From Leifsonia poae (lineage in GTDB: Bacteria > Actinomycetota > Actinomycetes > Actinomycetales > Microbacteriaceae), in contig NZ_JAIHLP010000002.1 in assembly GCF_020009625.1 (NCBI RefSeq), forward strand, positions 1,054,001-1,118,000: 64,000 bases of DNA, in the 5' to 3' direction. Below, one piece after another: positions 26,375 to 35,073 of this stretch. Under the pieces are notes generated by a model that saw nothing but the letters and a program-made list of their open reading frames with translations, was not told where the DNA came from and made no database searches. Position numbers and translations under genes: made by a program. Position 1 is the stretch's first letter, and each line of letters begins with the position of its first letter.

Positions 26375-26941
26375 CTAGAACTGAACGCGCGGGGGCTCGG
26401 CGATGGCCGCGAGGTCAGAGACCTCGAAGAAGTCGCGCTCGGAGAAGCCCAGGCGCTTGGCGAAGATGTTGTTGGGGAACACCTTGATCTTGGTGTTCAA
26501 TTCGCGCACGCCGCCGTTGTAGAACCGGCGCGAGGCCTGGATTTTGTCTTCGGTGTCGACGAGGTCGGCCTGCAGACGCAGGAAGTTCTGGCTTGCCTGC
26601 AGCTGCGGGTAGGCCTCGGCCACCGCGAAGATGCTCTTCAGTGCGCTCTGCATGTGCCCCTCGGCCACGGAGGCCTCGGCCGGCCCCTGAGCGGAGAGTG
26701 TCTCGGCCCGGGCCTTCGTGACCGACTCGAACACGCCGCGCTCGTGCGCCGCGTATCCCTTCACGGTCTCGATCAGGTTCGGGATGAGGTCGGCACGCCG
26801 CTTGAGCTGCACCGTGATGTCGCTCCACGCCTCGTCGACACGCACGTTCAGCGTGACGAGGGAGTTGTAGGTGGCCCACAGGTAGATCCCGATGATCGCA
26901 ACGATGACGACAACGATGATGACCGGGATGAGCCATTCCAT
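26375..26941 (-). CDS. lemA: LemA family protein
   Basis: From ATG 26941 (AAGGAG nine bases upstream) the protein is 188 residues. One N-terminal membrane helix (WLIPVIIVVVIVAIIGIYLW) precedes the LemA helical domain YNSLVTLNVRVDEAWSDITV with QLKRRADLIPNLIETVKGYA and the C-terminal NNIFAKRLGFSERDFF. The GTG at 26968 is less likely, since its codons contain the ribosome site. It is the first gene of the LemA-HtpX pair. Confidence 0.93.
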   Translation of the reverse strand: MEWLIPVIIVVVIVAIIGIYLWATYNSLVTLNVRVDEAWSDITVQLKRRADLIPNLIETVKGYAAHERGVFESVTKARAETLSAQGPAEASVAEGHMQSALKSIFAVAEAYPQLQASQNFLRLQADLVDTEDKIQASRRFYNGGVRELNTKIKVFPNNIFAKRLGFSERDFFEVSDLAAIAEPPRVQF

Positions 26942-27113
26942 GTTGGGATACTCCTTGGTGACGGGCACGGAAACCCGCGCGGTGAACTCATCCTAACGGC
27001 GGCTGAGGTCGCTCCCACCGCGTTCCCACCACTCTCAAAGCAACCACGGTGCCCATCGGCAGAATCACGCCGTGGACGGTGCGGGATCGCTTCGGACGCG
27101 GGAGAATGCAGGA

Positions 27114-27731
27114 ATGAGCGAGCTGGTGGAACGCAAGCGGCGAGGGCGGCCACGCGGCGCGCGGGACACACGGGCACTCATCCTGAAGGCCGCCACCGAT
27201 GAGTTCGCCGACCGGGGCTACGAAGGTGCCTCGTTGCGGGCGGTCGCCCGACGGGCGGGCGTCGATTCAGCCCTCGTGCATCACTATTTCGACGACAAGG
27301 CCGAGCTGTTCACCGCCGCGCTCGAGGCCCCGCTGCGTCCTGATCGCGCACTGGGTGTCATCCTCTCCGGCCCGCGGGAGGATGTCGGGGCGAGCATCGT
27401 GCGATTCCTGCTCGAGAGGCTGGAGTCCGAGAAGGCGCAATCCCGCATCGTCGCGATCCTGCGCACCGCGCTCGGCAGCGGACCGGGCAGCCGGATGCTG
27501 AAGGAGTTCCTCGCCCGCGAGGTGTTCCTCCAGCTGGCCGCTGCCTCCGGCGCCGCCGATGCGGAGCTGCGGGCGAACCTCGCCGCATCCCAACTGGTCG
27601 GCCTGCTTGTCACGCGCTTCGTGCTCCGGCTCGAACCGATCGCCTCCGTCGAGCCGGAAGAGCTCGCCCGCCGAGTCGGACCGGTCGTCCAGTGGCATCT
27701 TTTCGGGGATCCGGCCGCCGCCGTCTCTTGA
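27114..27731 (+). CDS. TetR-family regulator of the adjacent ABC exporter
   Basis: The 205-residue protein starts at ATG 27114 behind GGGAG. Its helix-turn-helix reads LRAVARRAGVDSALVHHYFDDKAELF after a basic RKRRGRPRGARDTR arm. It lies 32 bp upstream of an ABC-2 exporter pair on the same strand. A near-perfect palindrome at 27754-27773 overlaps the exporter start codon and is the likely operator, so this would be a ligand-released repressor of drug or toxin efflux. Confidence 0.9.
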   Translation: MSELVERKRRGRPRGARDTRALILKAATDEFADRGYEGASLRAVARRAGVDSALVHHYFDDKAELFTAALEAPLRPDRALGVILSGPREDVGASIVRFLLERLESEKAQSRIVAILRTALGSGPGSRMLKEFLAREVFLQLAAASGAADAELRANLAASQLVGLLVTRFVLRLEPIASVEPEELARRVGPVVQWHLFGDPAAAVS

Positions 27732-27753
27732 CGCGCGGCAGGTCCGGGCGAAT

Positions 27754-27773
27754 AATTCATCACATGATGAATT
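27754..27773. promoter_or_regulatory. palindromic operator over the ABC exporter start codon
   Basis: AATTCATCA and TGATGAATT form perfect 9 bp arms around a CA centre. The site covers both candidate ATG codons (27764, 27767) of the ATPase gene, directly behind the TetR gene. The same palindrome could also hide the start codons in a 20-base mRNA hairpin. Confidence 0.6.
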
Positions 27774-28564
27774 CGTCGAGTGCGGTCGCCATCGAGGGCC
27801 TCCGCGTCCGGCGAGGGCGCCGGACGATCCTCGATGGGCTCGACCTCAGCATCCCGCGCGGCCAGGTCGTCGGCCTGCTCGGGCCGAGCGGCTGCGGCAA
27901 GACGACACTCCTGCGTTCGATCGTCGGCGTGCAGAAGGTGGCCGGCGGACGCGTCTCCGTGCTCGGCGAACCGGCCGGGTCCGCTGCGCTGCGCCACCGG
28001 GTCGGCTACGTGACCCAGGCGGCGAGCGTCTACGACGACCTCACGGTTCGCCAGAACCTCTCGTACTTCCGACGCGTGCTCGGAGCGGGCGCGGACGACG
28101 TGGAACGGGCGATCGCCGCCACCGATCTGGGAGACAACGCCGGTCAGCTCGTCGAGACCCTCTCGGGCGGTCAGCGCAGTCGTGTCTCACTCGCCGCCGC
28201 GCTGCTCGGCTCCCCCGACCTGCTCGTGCTGGACGAACCGACGGTCGGACTCGACCCCCTGCTGCGTGCCGACCTCTGGGACCTGTTCCACCGCCTGGCC
28301 GACGGCGGGACCAGCCTCCTGATCTCCAGCCACGTGATGGATGAGGCGAGCCGCTGCGACCGCCTCCTGCTCATGCGCGACGGCGCCGTGCTCGCCGATG
28401 CCACCCCCGACGAACTGCTCGCCCAGACCGGCGCCCCGGATGCCGAGGGCGCGTTCCTTTCGCTCATCCGCCGACACCACCGCCGGCAGGCGACCGCCGA
28501 CGACGGGAACGACCGCCCGACAGGCGCGATCGCGACCACCGAAGACGGCGAGGCCGAGCGATGA
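27764..28564 (+). CDS. ABC-2 exporter ATPase (DrrA-like)
   Basis: This is a 266-residue ATPase: Walker A LLGPSGCGKTTLLRS, signature LSGGQRSRVSLAAALL, Walker B LLVLDEPTVGLDPLLR and switch His in LLISSHVMDEASRCDR. The start is ATG 27764 or 27767, both inside the operator palindrome. A His/Arg-rich then acidic tail ends in an ATGA overlap with the permease gene. It probably powers export of a drug or lipid under the upstream TetR protein. Confidence 0.92.
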   Translation: MMNSSSAVAIEGLRVRRGRRTILDGLDLSIPRGQVVGLLGPSGCGKTTLLRSIVGVQKVAGGRVSVLGEPAGSAALRHRVGYVTQAASVYDDLTVRQNLSYFRRVLGAGADDVERAIAATDLGDNAGQLVETLSGGQRSRVSLAAALLGSPDLLVLDEPTVGLDPLLRADLWDLFHRLADGGTSLLISSHVMDEASRCDRLLLMRDGAVLADATPDELLAQTGAPDAEGAFLSLIRRHHRRQATADDGNDRPTGAIATTEDGEAER

Positions 28565-29295
28565 CGTTCACCCGCACCTTCGCCACTGCCGGCCGCGTGC
28601 TCACCCAGATCCGCCACGACCCGCGCACCATCGGCCTGCTCATCGTGGTGCCCAGCCTGCTGATCGGCCTGGTGGCGTGGATCTTCACCGACACGAACAC
28701 GTTCGCGGCGATCGGGCCAGGGATGCTCGCCCTCTTCCCCTTCATCGTCATGTTCCTGGTCACCAGCATCACTACGCTGCGCGAACGCCGCACCGGCACG
28801 CTGGAACGACTGCTGTCGATGCCGCTCGGCAAAGCCGACTTCATCCTCGGCTACACGCTCGCGTTCGCCCTGCTCGCCGTCGTGCAGACCCTGGTCGCGG
28901 TCGGGTTCGCGGTGTGGGTGTGCGGCCTCGACATCAAGGGGAGCATCTGGCTGCTGATCGCCGTCGCCCTCGCCGACGCCATCCTGGGCACCACTCTCGG
29001 CCTGTTCGTCAGCGCTTTCGCCCGCACCGAGTTCCAGGTCGTGCAATTCCTCCCCGCCCTGGTCTTTCCGCAGATCCTGCTCGGCGGCATCTTCCTGCCC
29101 CGGGACCAGCTCCCGGACGCGCTGCACATCATCAGCGATTGGCTTCCGCTCTCGCATGCCATCGACGCGCTCAACGCCGTGGCGAACGACACTCACGACG
29201 CGGCCTATGTGGGCGGGGAACTGCTGATCATCGGAGCCTTCGCCGTCGGCGCGATCGTGCTCGGCTCGCTCACCCTGCCGCGCCGCACCCCCTGA
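28561..29295 (+). CDS. ABC-2 exporter permease (DrrB-like)
   Basis: The 244-residue membrane protein has six helices. The family loop SITTLRERRTGTLERLLSMPLGKADFILGY follows helix 2, and the conserved FPQILLGGIFLPRDQLPDALHIISDWLPL precedes the last helix. It overlaps the ATPase gene by four bases and completes a TetR-ATPase-permease efflux unit. Confidence 0.92.
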   Translation: MTFTRTFATAGRVLTQIRHDPRTIGLLIVVPSLLIGLVAWIFTDTNTFAAIGPGMLALFPFIVMFLVTSITTLRERRTGTLERLLSMPLGKADFILGYTLAFALLAVVQTLVAVGFAVWVCGLDIKGSIWLLIAVALADAILGTTLGLFVSAFARTEFQVVQFLPALVFPQILLGGIFLPRDQLPDALHIISDWLPLSHAIDALNAVANDTHDAAYVGGELLIIGAFAVGAIVLGSLTLPRRTP

Positions 29296-29471
29296 CGGGG
29301 ATTCTCGCCTGTTCCACCACATCCGTCCGGGCTCGGGGTGAGGGCAGGGCGACGGCGGAGTGAGGCGACGCCGCGGCGTCGGCCTTCCCGAGTGCCCGAC
29401 ACCGGGGAGGTCGACGCCGCGATCGTTCCACCGACAGCATCCGTGGTCGGACGGATGCCGTCAGAGCTCGG

Positions 29472-30206
29472 CTACGGACAACCCCAGTATCCCGACGGGG
29501 TCAGCACGAGCGTGGCACCGGGGCACGGACCGCACCCCGAGTTGTCCGGAGGTGTCGACGACACCCCCGGGGCGTAGCGCGGCGCCGGGGCGGCCGGGGC
29601 CGCAGACGTCGCGTTCGATCGCACCGTTCCGCCGGTGTCGGCGGTTCGGGCGGTCTGGTATTCGGCCGCCGCCCGTGCGGCGGCGGCTTCAGCGGCCTGG
29701 GCCGCGAGGCGCTGGTGCTCGGCGGCCTCCCAGGCGGCGACCGAGTCGGTCACCGCCTTCTCGGACTCTTTCACGCTGACGACCGCGGCGGTGATGCGGT
29801 AGGCGGTGTCGCTCGCGATGCTCGCCGCCACCGTCTCGATGGCGGCCGAGAGAGCGGTGCGGCCCGCCTCGGCTGCTTTGCCCGCACTGAAGGTGAGCAC
29901 TCCGCGGGCACGGACCAGCTCGGTGGTGGCCGATGTGACGGCGGCGATCCGGCGCGCATCCGCCGTGCCGACCCGCAGGGTGGCCGCGGATGCGTAGTGC
30001 GCGGTGTCGAGTCGGGTGACGGCCGCCGTGCGCGCCGCCTCCCGGGCTTCGACCGCCGAGGCGGGAACGGCTCCGCTGGTGGCGGTGACGATACCCACGG
30101 CGACGGCGAGCGCCGCGACGAGGCCGGCCGTGCGACGGACGGCGGCGTGCCGCATCCCCGTCGAGCGCGTCGGCGTGCTGGTGGGGCGGGCGGACGAAGC
30201 GGACAT
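29472..30206 (-). CDS. secreted alanine-rich helical protein
   Basis: The 244-residue protein starts at ATG 30206 behind GGGAG. An N-terminal signal (AAVRRTAGLVAALAVAVGIV, cleavage near SAVEA) precedes a long Ala-rich helical segment that looks coiled-coil (ARTAAVTRLDTAHYASAATL... AAQAAEAAAARAAAEYQ). A Ser/Pro linker follows, then a Cys-containing tail SGCGPCPGATLVLTPSGYWGCP with three Cys. This type of short exported protein is common in Microbacteriaceae; I know no function. A 176 bp gap before it on the low side holds only a 16 bp palindrome at 29366-29381. Confidence 0.65.
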   Translation of the reverse strand: MSASSARPTSTPTRSTGMRHAAVRRTAGLVAALAVAVGIVTATSGAVPASAVEAREAARTAAVTRLDTAHYASAATLRVGTADARRIAAVTSATTELVRARGVLTFSAGKAAEAGRTALSAAIETVAASIASDTAYRITAAVVSVKESEKAVTDSVAAWEAAEHQRLAAQAAEAAAARAAAEYQTARTADTGGTVRSNATSAAPAAPAPRYAPGVSSTPPDNSGCGPCPGATLVLTPSGYWGCP

Positions 30207-30344
30207 CGGGATCTCCCTGAAGATGAATTATTCTCAATAACTCACAGGCAATTCACAGCTAACACGGAGTGTTCCAGGGAAATGAGGAGCTGTCAAGATT
30301 CACAGCAGTAACATCCGCCACAGCGGTTTCGGCCGAAACGGCGA

Positions 30345-30387
30345 AAGTCCTCGGATTCCCCGGAATCACCGGGAAATCCGAGGACTT
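30345..30387 (-). terminator. hairpin terminator after the FAD oxidase operon
   Basis: Arms of about 19 bases (30345-30363 and 30369-30387, one mismatch) form a strong stem about 70 bases after the oxidase stop. A separate 14 bp palindrome GTTTCGGCCGAAAC lies just beyond at 30326-30339. The 30207-30456 gap otherwise holds only the promoter side of the secreted-protein gene. Confidence 0.65.
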
Positions 30388-30456
30388 CTCACTCGACGTG
30401 GTTCTCGGACTCGACACCCGCTTTGGGGACAACCGATGGGTGCCGATCCCGACGGT

Positions 30457-31770
30457 TCAGCCGCCCAGCACCCGCGCGAGATACTCGTTCGCGAACAAAC
30501 GGTTCGGGTCCGTCCTGTCTCGCACGGCGAGGAAATCATCGAACCGCGGATAGACGGCGCGCAACGATTCGGCATCCCGATAGTGCATCTTGCCCCAGTG
30601 CGGGCGACCGTCGTGGGCCATCATGATCGCCTCGACGGCACGGAAGTACTCGGCGGGGTCCTCCCGGTAGTACCGGTGCACGGCGATGTACCCCGTCTCG
30701 CGTCCGTAGGAGGTCGACAGCCAGTTCTCATCCGCCGCCGCGGAGCGCACCTCGACGGGGAAGGAGATGCGCCAGCCCCGCTTCTCGATGAGCCGCTTCA
30801 CCTCGCCCAGCGCCTCGGGCACGGCCGCGCGGGGCAGCGCGTACTCCATCTCGCGGAACCGCACGGTTCGATTCGTCACATAGACCGACGGCGAGACATC
30901 CGTGAAATCGCGGTTGCCGGTGAGTCTCTGGGCGAGCCTGCTGAACGGCGGGATGATCCCCGGCGCCGCCGTGCCGAGCGCGCACACCCCCCGATACAGA
31001 CCATTGGCGAGCAATTCGTCGTCCAGCCAGCGCCCGACGGTCGGCAGCGGCGCCCGCTCGTGCGTCATCGGCAGCCGGGTGTTCGTCTTGGTGAGCGCCG
31101 TCTCGGTGTGCGGAAACCAGTAGAACTCGAAATGGTCCGCGGAGGCCGACCGTTCGAGGTAGCCGTCGAGGGTCTCGGTGAGAGGCTCCGGACGCTCCAC
31201 CGCCTGCAGCAGGTAGGCGGGGACGCACTGAATCGTCAGATCCACGATCACTCCCAGCGCACCGAGTCCGAGTCGCGCGGCCGGAAGCAGCTCGGGGTTC
31301 TCCGTCTCGCTGATCGTGAGCACCTCGCCCTCCCCGGTCACGAGCGTGAGGGCGACGATCTGGGTGGCGAGCCCGCCGAAGCCTCCCCCCGTGCCGTGCG
31401 TTCCTGTCGAGGTGGCGCCCGCGATCGTCTGCCGGTCGATGTCGCCCATGTTCTGCAGCGCGAGACCGTACGGCTTCAGCAGACGGGGCAGTTGGTGCAG
31501 ATGCGTGCCTGCGGCGAGCCTGACCCGGCCGTGCTCCTCATCGACGGCGAGCACACCGGAGAGCGCACCAAGGTCGAGCTGCACTCCCGGTGCCGCCGCG
31601 ATGCCGGTGAAACTGTGCCCGGCGCCCACCGCTTTGACCCGCATTCCCTGACGGGCAGCGGCCAGGATCGAGCGCTGCACCGCCTCGGGGCCGGCAGGGC
31701 GCTCCACCCGGGCCGGCCGGATCTTCTCGCTGCGCCCCCAGTTGCGCCAGACGGCTCCCGTGGCCGTCAT
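30457..31770 (-). CDS. FAD-dependent aldonolactone/alditol oxidase (VAO family)
   Basis: The 437-residue protein has an N-terminal FAD-binding domain with VKAVGAGHSFTGIA, where His52 sits in the position of covalent flavin attachment in alditol and aldonolactone oxidases, and ATSTGTHGTGGGFGGLA. The C-terminal end HWGKMH...YPRFDDFLAVRDRTDPNRLFANEYL is typical of D-arabinono-1,4-lactone oxidases. It overlaps the preceding PLP enzyme by four bases (ATGA). The substrate is probably a sugar alcohol or lactone. It is the last gene of the TetR-MFS-PLP enzyme-oxidase operon. Confidence 0.9.
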   Translation of the reverse strand: MTATGAVWRNWGRSEKIRPARVERPAGPEAVQRSILAAARQGMRVKAVGAGHSFTGIAAAPGVQLDLGALSGVLAVDEEHGRVRLAAGTHLHQLPRLLKPYGLALQNMGDIDRQTIAGATSTGTHGTGGGFGGLATQIVALTLVTGEGEVLTISETENPELLPAARLGLGALGVIVDLTIQCVPAYLLQAVERPEPLTETLDGYLERSASADHFEFYWFPHTETALTKTNTRLPMTHERAPLPTVGRWLDDELLANGLYRGVCALGTAAPGIIPPFSRLAQRLTGNRDFTDVSPSVYVTNRTVRFREMEYALPRAAVPEALGEVKRLIEKRGWRISFPVEVRSAAADENWLSTSYGRETGYIAVHRYYREDPAEYFRAVEAIMMAHDGRPHWGKMHYRDAESLRAVYPRFDDFLAVRDRTDPNRLFANEYLARVLGG

Positions 31771-33038
31771 AGGAAGACCTGACCTTCACCCCGGTAGCTG
31801 GGAGTGGATCCGACGACCGTCGCGCGGCCGCCGACCGTGTCGACGAGATGGAACTCGTTGACGTGCTCGCTCAGCTCGCCCGACTTGGTGTGACGCAGCC
31901 ACACCCTGTCCCCCACCCGCATGACGCCGGCCGCCGCACCGGTGAGCGGCGTCTGCACCTCGCCCGCCATCTCCCGGTCGACCATCTTCAGCCCGGTCGG
32001 CCAGGCGACCTGCGGCATCCTGTCCTCCCCGGGAGGGCCGGATGCGATCCACCCGCCGCCGAGCAGCGTCGCCGTCTCCGGCCCCGGTCGCCGCACCACG
32101 GAGAGCGCGAACGACGCCGCCGGCGCCGGACGGAACCCCTGGTAATTGTCGAAGAGGTGCCCGCCGAACAGCCCACTGCCGGCGGCGATCTCGGTGACGG
32201 ATTCGTCGGACGCGGTGAACTCGAGCGATCCGGTGCCTCCGCCGTTCACGAACTCCAGCTCGGCGACCTCGCGCACGCTCGCCACGGCCGCGCCCCGGCG
32301 TTCGATGAGCTCCGCCTTCGAATTCTTCTGCATCCAGCGCACTGTCGCCCCCCAGGCGGCGCGGCCCCGCGGCTTGTCGCCCTGGCCCGCGATCTGCGCC
32401 TCGTACCCCATCATGCCCACGAGCCGGAACCCGGGCCGGGCGACGATCGTCTCGGCCAGGGTCCGAGCTGCGGCCGGGGTGTAGACCGGCGAACGCCAGA
32501 CCCCGATATGGCCGAGCACCGGACTCTGCCATGACGAGTCGAGTTCGAGGCAGAGCCGGATCGTCTCCCGGTCGGCCGGCGCCACGGCGGCGTCGATCAG
32601 GTCGAGCTGCGCCACCGAATCGACCATGAGGGTCACTCGGGCGGCGAGTTCGGGTGAGGCGGCGAGGCGACGGATGGCCGCACGGTCGGCGGTCGGGTAG
32701 CCGACCACCACATCCTCGATCGCCGGATGCCCCTCCGAGCCTTCCGCCAGCCAGATCGCCTCGGGCAGGGTGTACGCCAGCACGCCGTGGTATCCCGGCA
32801 GCGCGAGCACCGCATCCAGCACCGAACGCACCCGCACCGACTTCGACGCCACCCGGATGGGCTTGCCGGCCGCTCGCCGCAGCATGTCGTGGGTGTTGTG
32901 CCGCAGCGCCGGCAGGTGCAGTACAGCGAGCGCCGGGTCGAGTCTCGCTGTGGCGGCGGACAGCGCCGGCCAGAAAGTGTCGGGCGCTGTCCAGGTGCGC
33001 TCGGTCGCGGCGGGTTTGGTGGACAGGTCGATGGGCAC
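31767..33038 (-). CDS. amino acid deaminase/aldolase, alanine-racemase-fold PLP enzyme
   Basis: The 423-residue protein belongs to the D-threonine aldolase / D-serine dehydratase group. PLP would sit on Lys66 in IRVASKSVRVRSVLDA, and the C-terminal domain carries GDRVWLRHTKSGELSEHVNEFHLV, with the His-x-Cys-like metal region of relatives replaced by H and E residues. The start GTG 33038 shares one base with the MFS stop (TAGTG). Co-transcription with an oxidase and an MFS importer suggests breakdown of a hydroxy-amino compound or sugar amine. Confidence 0.85.
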   Translation of the reverse strand: MPIDLSTKPAATERTWTAPDTFWPALSAATARLDPALAVLHLPALRHNTHDMLRRAAGKPIRVASKSVRVRSVLDAVLALPGYHGVLAYTLPEAIWLAEGSEGHPAIEDVVVGYPTADRAAIRRLAASPELAARVTLMVDSVAQLDLIDAAVAPADRETIRLCLELDSSWQSPVLGHIGVWRSPVYTPAAARTLAETIVARPGFRLVGMMGYEAQIAGQGDKPRGRAAWGATVRWMQKNSKAELIERRGAAVASVREVAELEFVNGGGTGSLEFTASDESVTEIAAGSGLFGGHLFDNYQGFRPAPAASFALSVVRRPGPETATLLGGGWIASGPPGEDRMPQVAWPTGLKMVDREMAGEVQTPLTGAAAGVMRVGDRVWLRHTKSGELSEHVNEFHLVDTVGGRATVVGSTPSYRGEGQVFL

Positions 33039-34294
33039 TAGCGCACCGCTTTCACTCGGGCGACCGCGAGAGCACCCGCGAACGCGAACAGACCGGACAT
33101 GATGAAGAGGCCGACGAACCCGCCCAGCGCCGCGACGACGCCCGCACCGATCAGCGGCGCGATGGCCTGCGGCACTGCAGTGGCGATGTTCATGATGCCA
33201 AGGTCTTTGCCCCGGCTCTCCGGGTCGGGGAGCACCTGGGTGGCGAGCGCCTGGTCGACCGAGAGGAAGCAGCCGTAGCCGAGGCCCAGCAGGCCGGCGG
33301 CGATCATCGCCACGGACAGCTCCGGCACGAACGCGAGGAGCAGCGCCGCCACGCCCTGGATGGCCGAGGAGAGGAACACGAACGCCTTGCGCCTCCCCAG
33401 CCGGTCAGAGAGGCGCCCCATCACGAGCGAGGCGATGATCACGAACACCATGTAGATGAGGATCAGCACCAGGAGGTCGTCATCGGCGTTCCTGTCGTGC
33501 AGCCCGAACTCGAGGAAGTAGAGCAGCAGGGTGGTGCCGAAGGCGTTGCCGAAGTTCACGAGCACGCGGCTGAGGAGTGTCCAGCCGAAATCCGGATGCT
33601 CGCGCGGGCTGATCCACAGGCTCTCGATGATGCCGCGCGCGGTCATCTTCTGCTTCAGCTCCTTCGGGAGCACCGCATCCGGGAGGAACAGGAACGGGAA
33701 CACGAGCACCAGCAGCAGCACGGCCATCGCGGTGTACCCGAACAGGGTGCCGACGAACACATAAGTGACGAGGGAGACCCCCAGGATGATCCCGACGGCC
33801 TGCGGCGCGCTCAGCCACCCCGAGACGTAGCCGCGCTGGCCCACCGGCACCTGGTCGCTGATCGTCGCGGTGAGCGCCGCGGTCAGGATGCAGAACCCGG
33901 TGAGGGCGAGCGACCAGAACACACCGATACCGACGATGGTGGTCTGGGCGCCCAGGATGATCAGCGACACCGCGAACACCACGGCACCCGCGGCGATCCA
34001 CGGCCGGCGTCGGCCGAAGCGGCTCGTGGTGCGATCGGAGAGGGCTCCGGTGAGCGGGTAGGCGACGATCGCGCACACGCCGGAGATGCCCGAGATGATG
34101 CCGAAGGCGACGACATTGTCGACCCAGTACGTCGTCTTGAGCTGGGCCTGCACCTGGTCGGGCAGCAGCTTCTGGATGGGGGCGAGTTGCGCCATCCAGA
34201 TTCCGAGCCAGGCGATGGCGAAGAAGGCGATCCAGCGGGAGGTGACCCGGCGGGTCGGTTCGGCGAACACCGCCGGAGAGGTGGTTTCGGTCAT
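33038..34294 (-). CDS. MFS transporter
   Basis: From ATG 34294 (GAGG upstream) the protein is 418 residues with 12 helices. It shows the loop 2-3 type motif ALSDRTTSRFGRRRPWI and its repeat MGRLSDRLGRRKAFVFL. The DRTTSRFGRRRP pattern resembles sugar/cation symporters of the GPH/SUC2 kind more than drug pumps. It overlaps the TetR gene by four bases and probably supplies the substrate of the two enzymes encoded downstream. Confidence 0.9.
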   Translation of the reverse strand: MTETTSPAVFAEPTRRVTSRWIAFFAIAWLGIWMAQLAPIQKLLPDQVQAQLKTTYWVDNVVAFGIISGISGVCAIVAYPLTGALSDRTTSRFGRRRPWIAAGAVVFAVSLIILGAQTTIVGIGVFWSLALTGFCILTAALTATISDQVPVGQRGYVSGWLSAPQAVGIILGVSLVTYVFVGTLFGYTAMAVLLLVLVFPFLFLPDAVLPKELKQKMTARGIIESLWISPREHPDFGWTLLSRVLVNFGNAFGTTLLLYFLEFGLHDRNADDDLLVLILIYMVFVIIASLVMGRLSDRLGRRKAFVFLSSAIQGVAALLLAFVPELSVAMIAAGLLGLGYGCFLSVDQALATQVLPDPESRGKDLGIMNIATAVPQAIAPLIGAGVVAALGGFVGLFIMSGLFAFAGALAVARVKAVR

Positions 34295-34941
34295 CGTGTC
34301 CTCGCGTTCGGGTTGGGATGGGGGGCGAGTGGTGCACGTGCGGGTGTTGCCAGGTCCGCCACCGCGTCGGCGGCGAAGTCCATCGTCGCGGCGGCGGCCG
34401 CGTCGTCGCGGGTGACCAGCCACGCGATAGTGAGCCCGTCGGTGAGCACGACGAGCATCCGGGCGATCTCGGCGGTCGGGCCGCGCCAGACGCAGCCGGT
34501 GAGTGAGGCTGCGGCCACGAGAGCCCGCTCGGCCACCGCGAAATAGCGGTCGTACTGCCGGCGGGCGAGGGGTTCGAACCCCGGTTCGCGCAGGGCCCAT
34601 TGGGTCAATTCGAACATCGCCTTCTCGCGGTCGGGGTCGGCCCGCACCGCGTCGAAGTAGTTCTGAAGGCCGCCTCGCACCGCGTCGCGGATCGTCACGC
34701 CGCCGAGCACCGGCTGGAGCGCCGGCGCCAGCGCGGTCTCCTCGCCGTCGACGACGGCGTTGATGAGCTCGACCATCAGCTCGTCGCGCGAGGCGAACGC
34801 GTAGTGGAAGCTGGCCAACGACATCCCGGCCTCGGCGACGATGCTGCGGGTGGTGGCCGCCGAGACCCCGTCGCGCGCGACGACGCGGAGCGCTGCACGC
34901 ACCAGGGCGGCGCGGCGGTCGACGGCGGAGATGCGCGTCAT
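34291..34941 (-). CDS. TetR-family regulator, first gene of the MFS operon
   Basis: The 216-residue protein has an N-terminal helix-turn-helix TRSIVAEAGMSLASFHYAFASRDELM and a helical ligand domain with a TetR_C_6-like EKAMFELTQWALREPGFEPLA. It starts at ATG 34941 and ends in an ATGA overlap with the MFS gene, so it would control its own operon. A palindrome at 34988-35003, about 50 bp upstream, is the probable operator. Confidence 0.9.
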   Translation of the reverse strand: MTRISAVDRRAALVRAALRVVARDGVSAATTRSIVAEAGMSLASFHYAFASRDELMVELINAVVDGEETALAPALQPVLGGVTIRDAVRGGLQNYFDAVRADPDREKAMFELTQWALREPGFEPLARRQYDRYFAVAERALVAAASLTGCVWRGPTAEIARMLVVLTDGLTIAWLVTRDDAAAAATMDFAADAVADLATPARAPLAPHPNPNARTR

Positions 34942-34987
34942 CAGGACTCCTGCTCGGCAGACCCGTCGCGCCTCATCGCGCGAAGAG

Positions 34988-35003
34988 TGGGTCGATTGAC
35001 CCA
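34988..35003. promoter_or_regulatory. palindromic operator upstream of the TetR-MFS operon
   Basis: TGGGTC and GACCCA are perfect 6 bp arms around GATT. It lies in the only gap in front of the self-controlled operon and also close to the divergent Ig-like protein gene. Confidence 0.5.
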
Positions 35004-35073
35004 GTTGTTAGTATGCCGCAAATCCGGCTCGTCGGTTTGACACCGTCGAATCCGCCACCTGAAATGGGGTGGA

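Noticed and set aside
29366..29381. 16 bp palindrome CGACGCCGCGGCGTCG as an operator
   Set aside because: Pure GC palindromes of this size arise readily in such GC-rich DNA, and it lies between convergent gene ends with no promoter.
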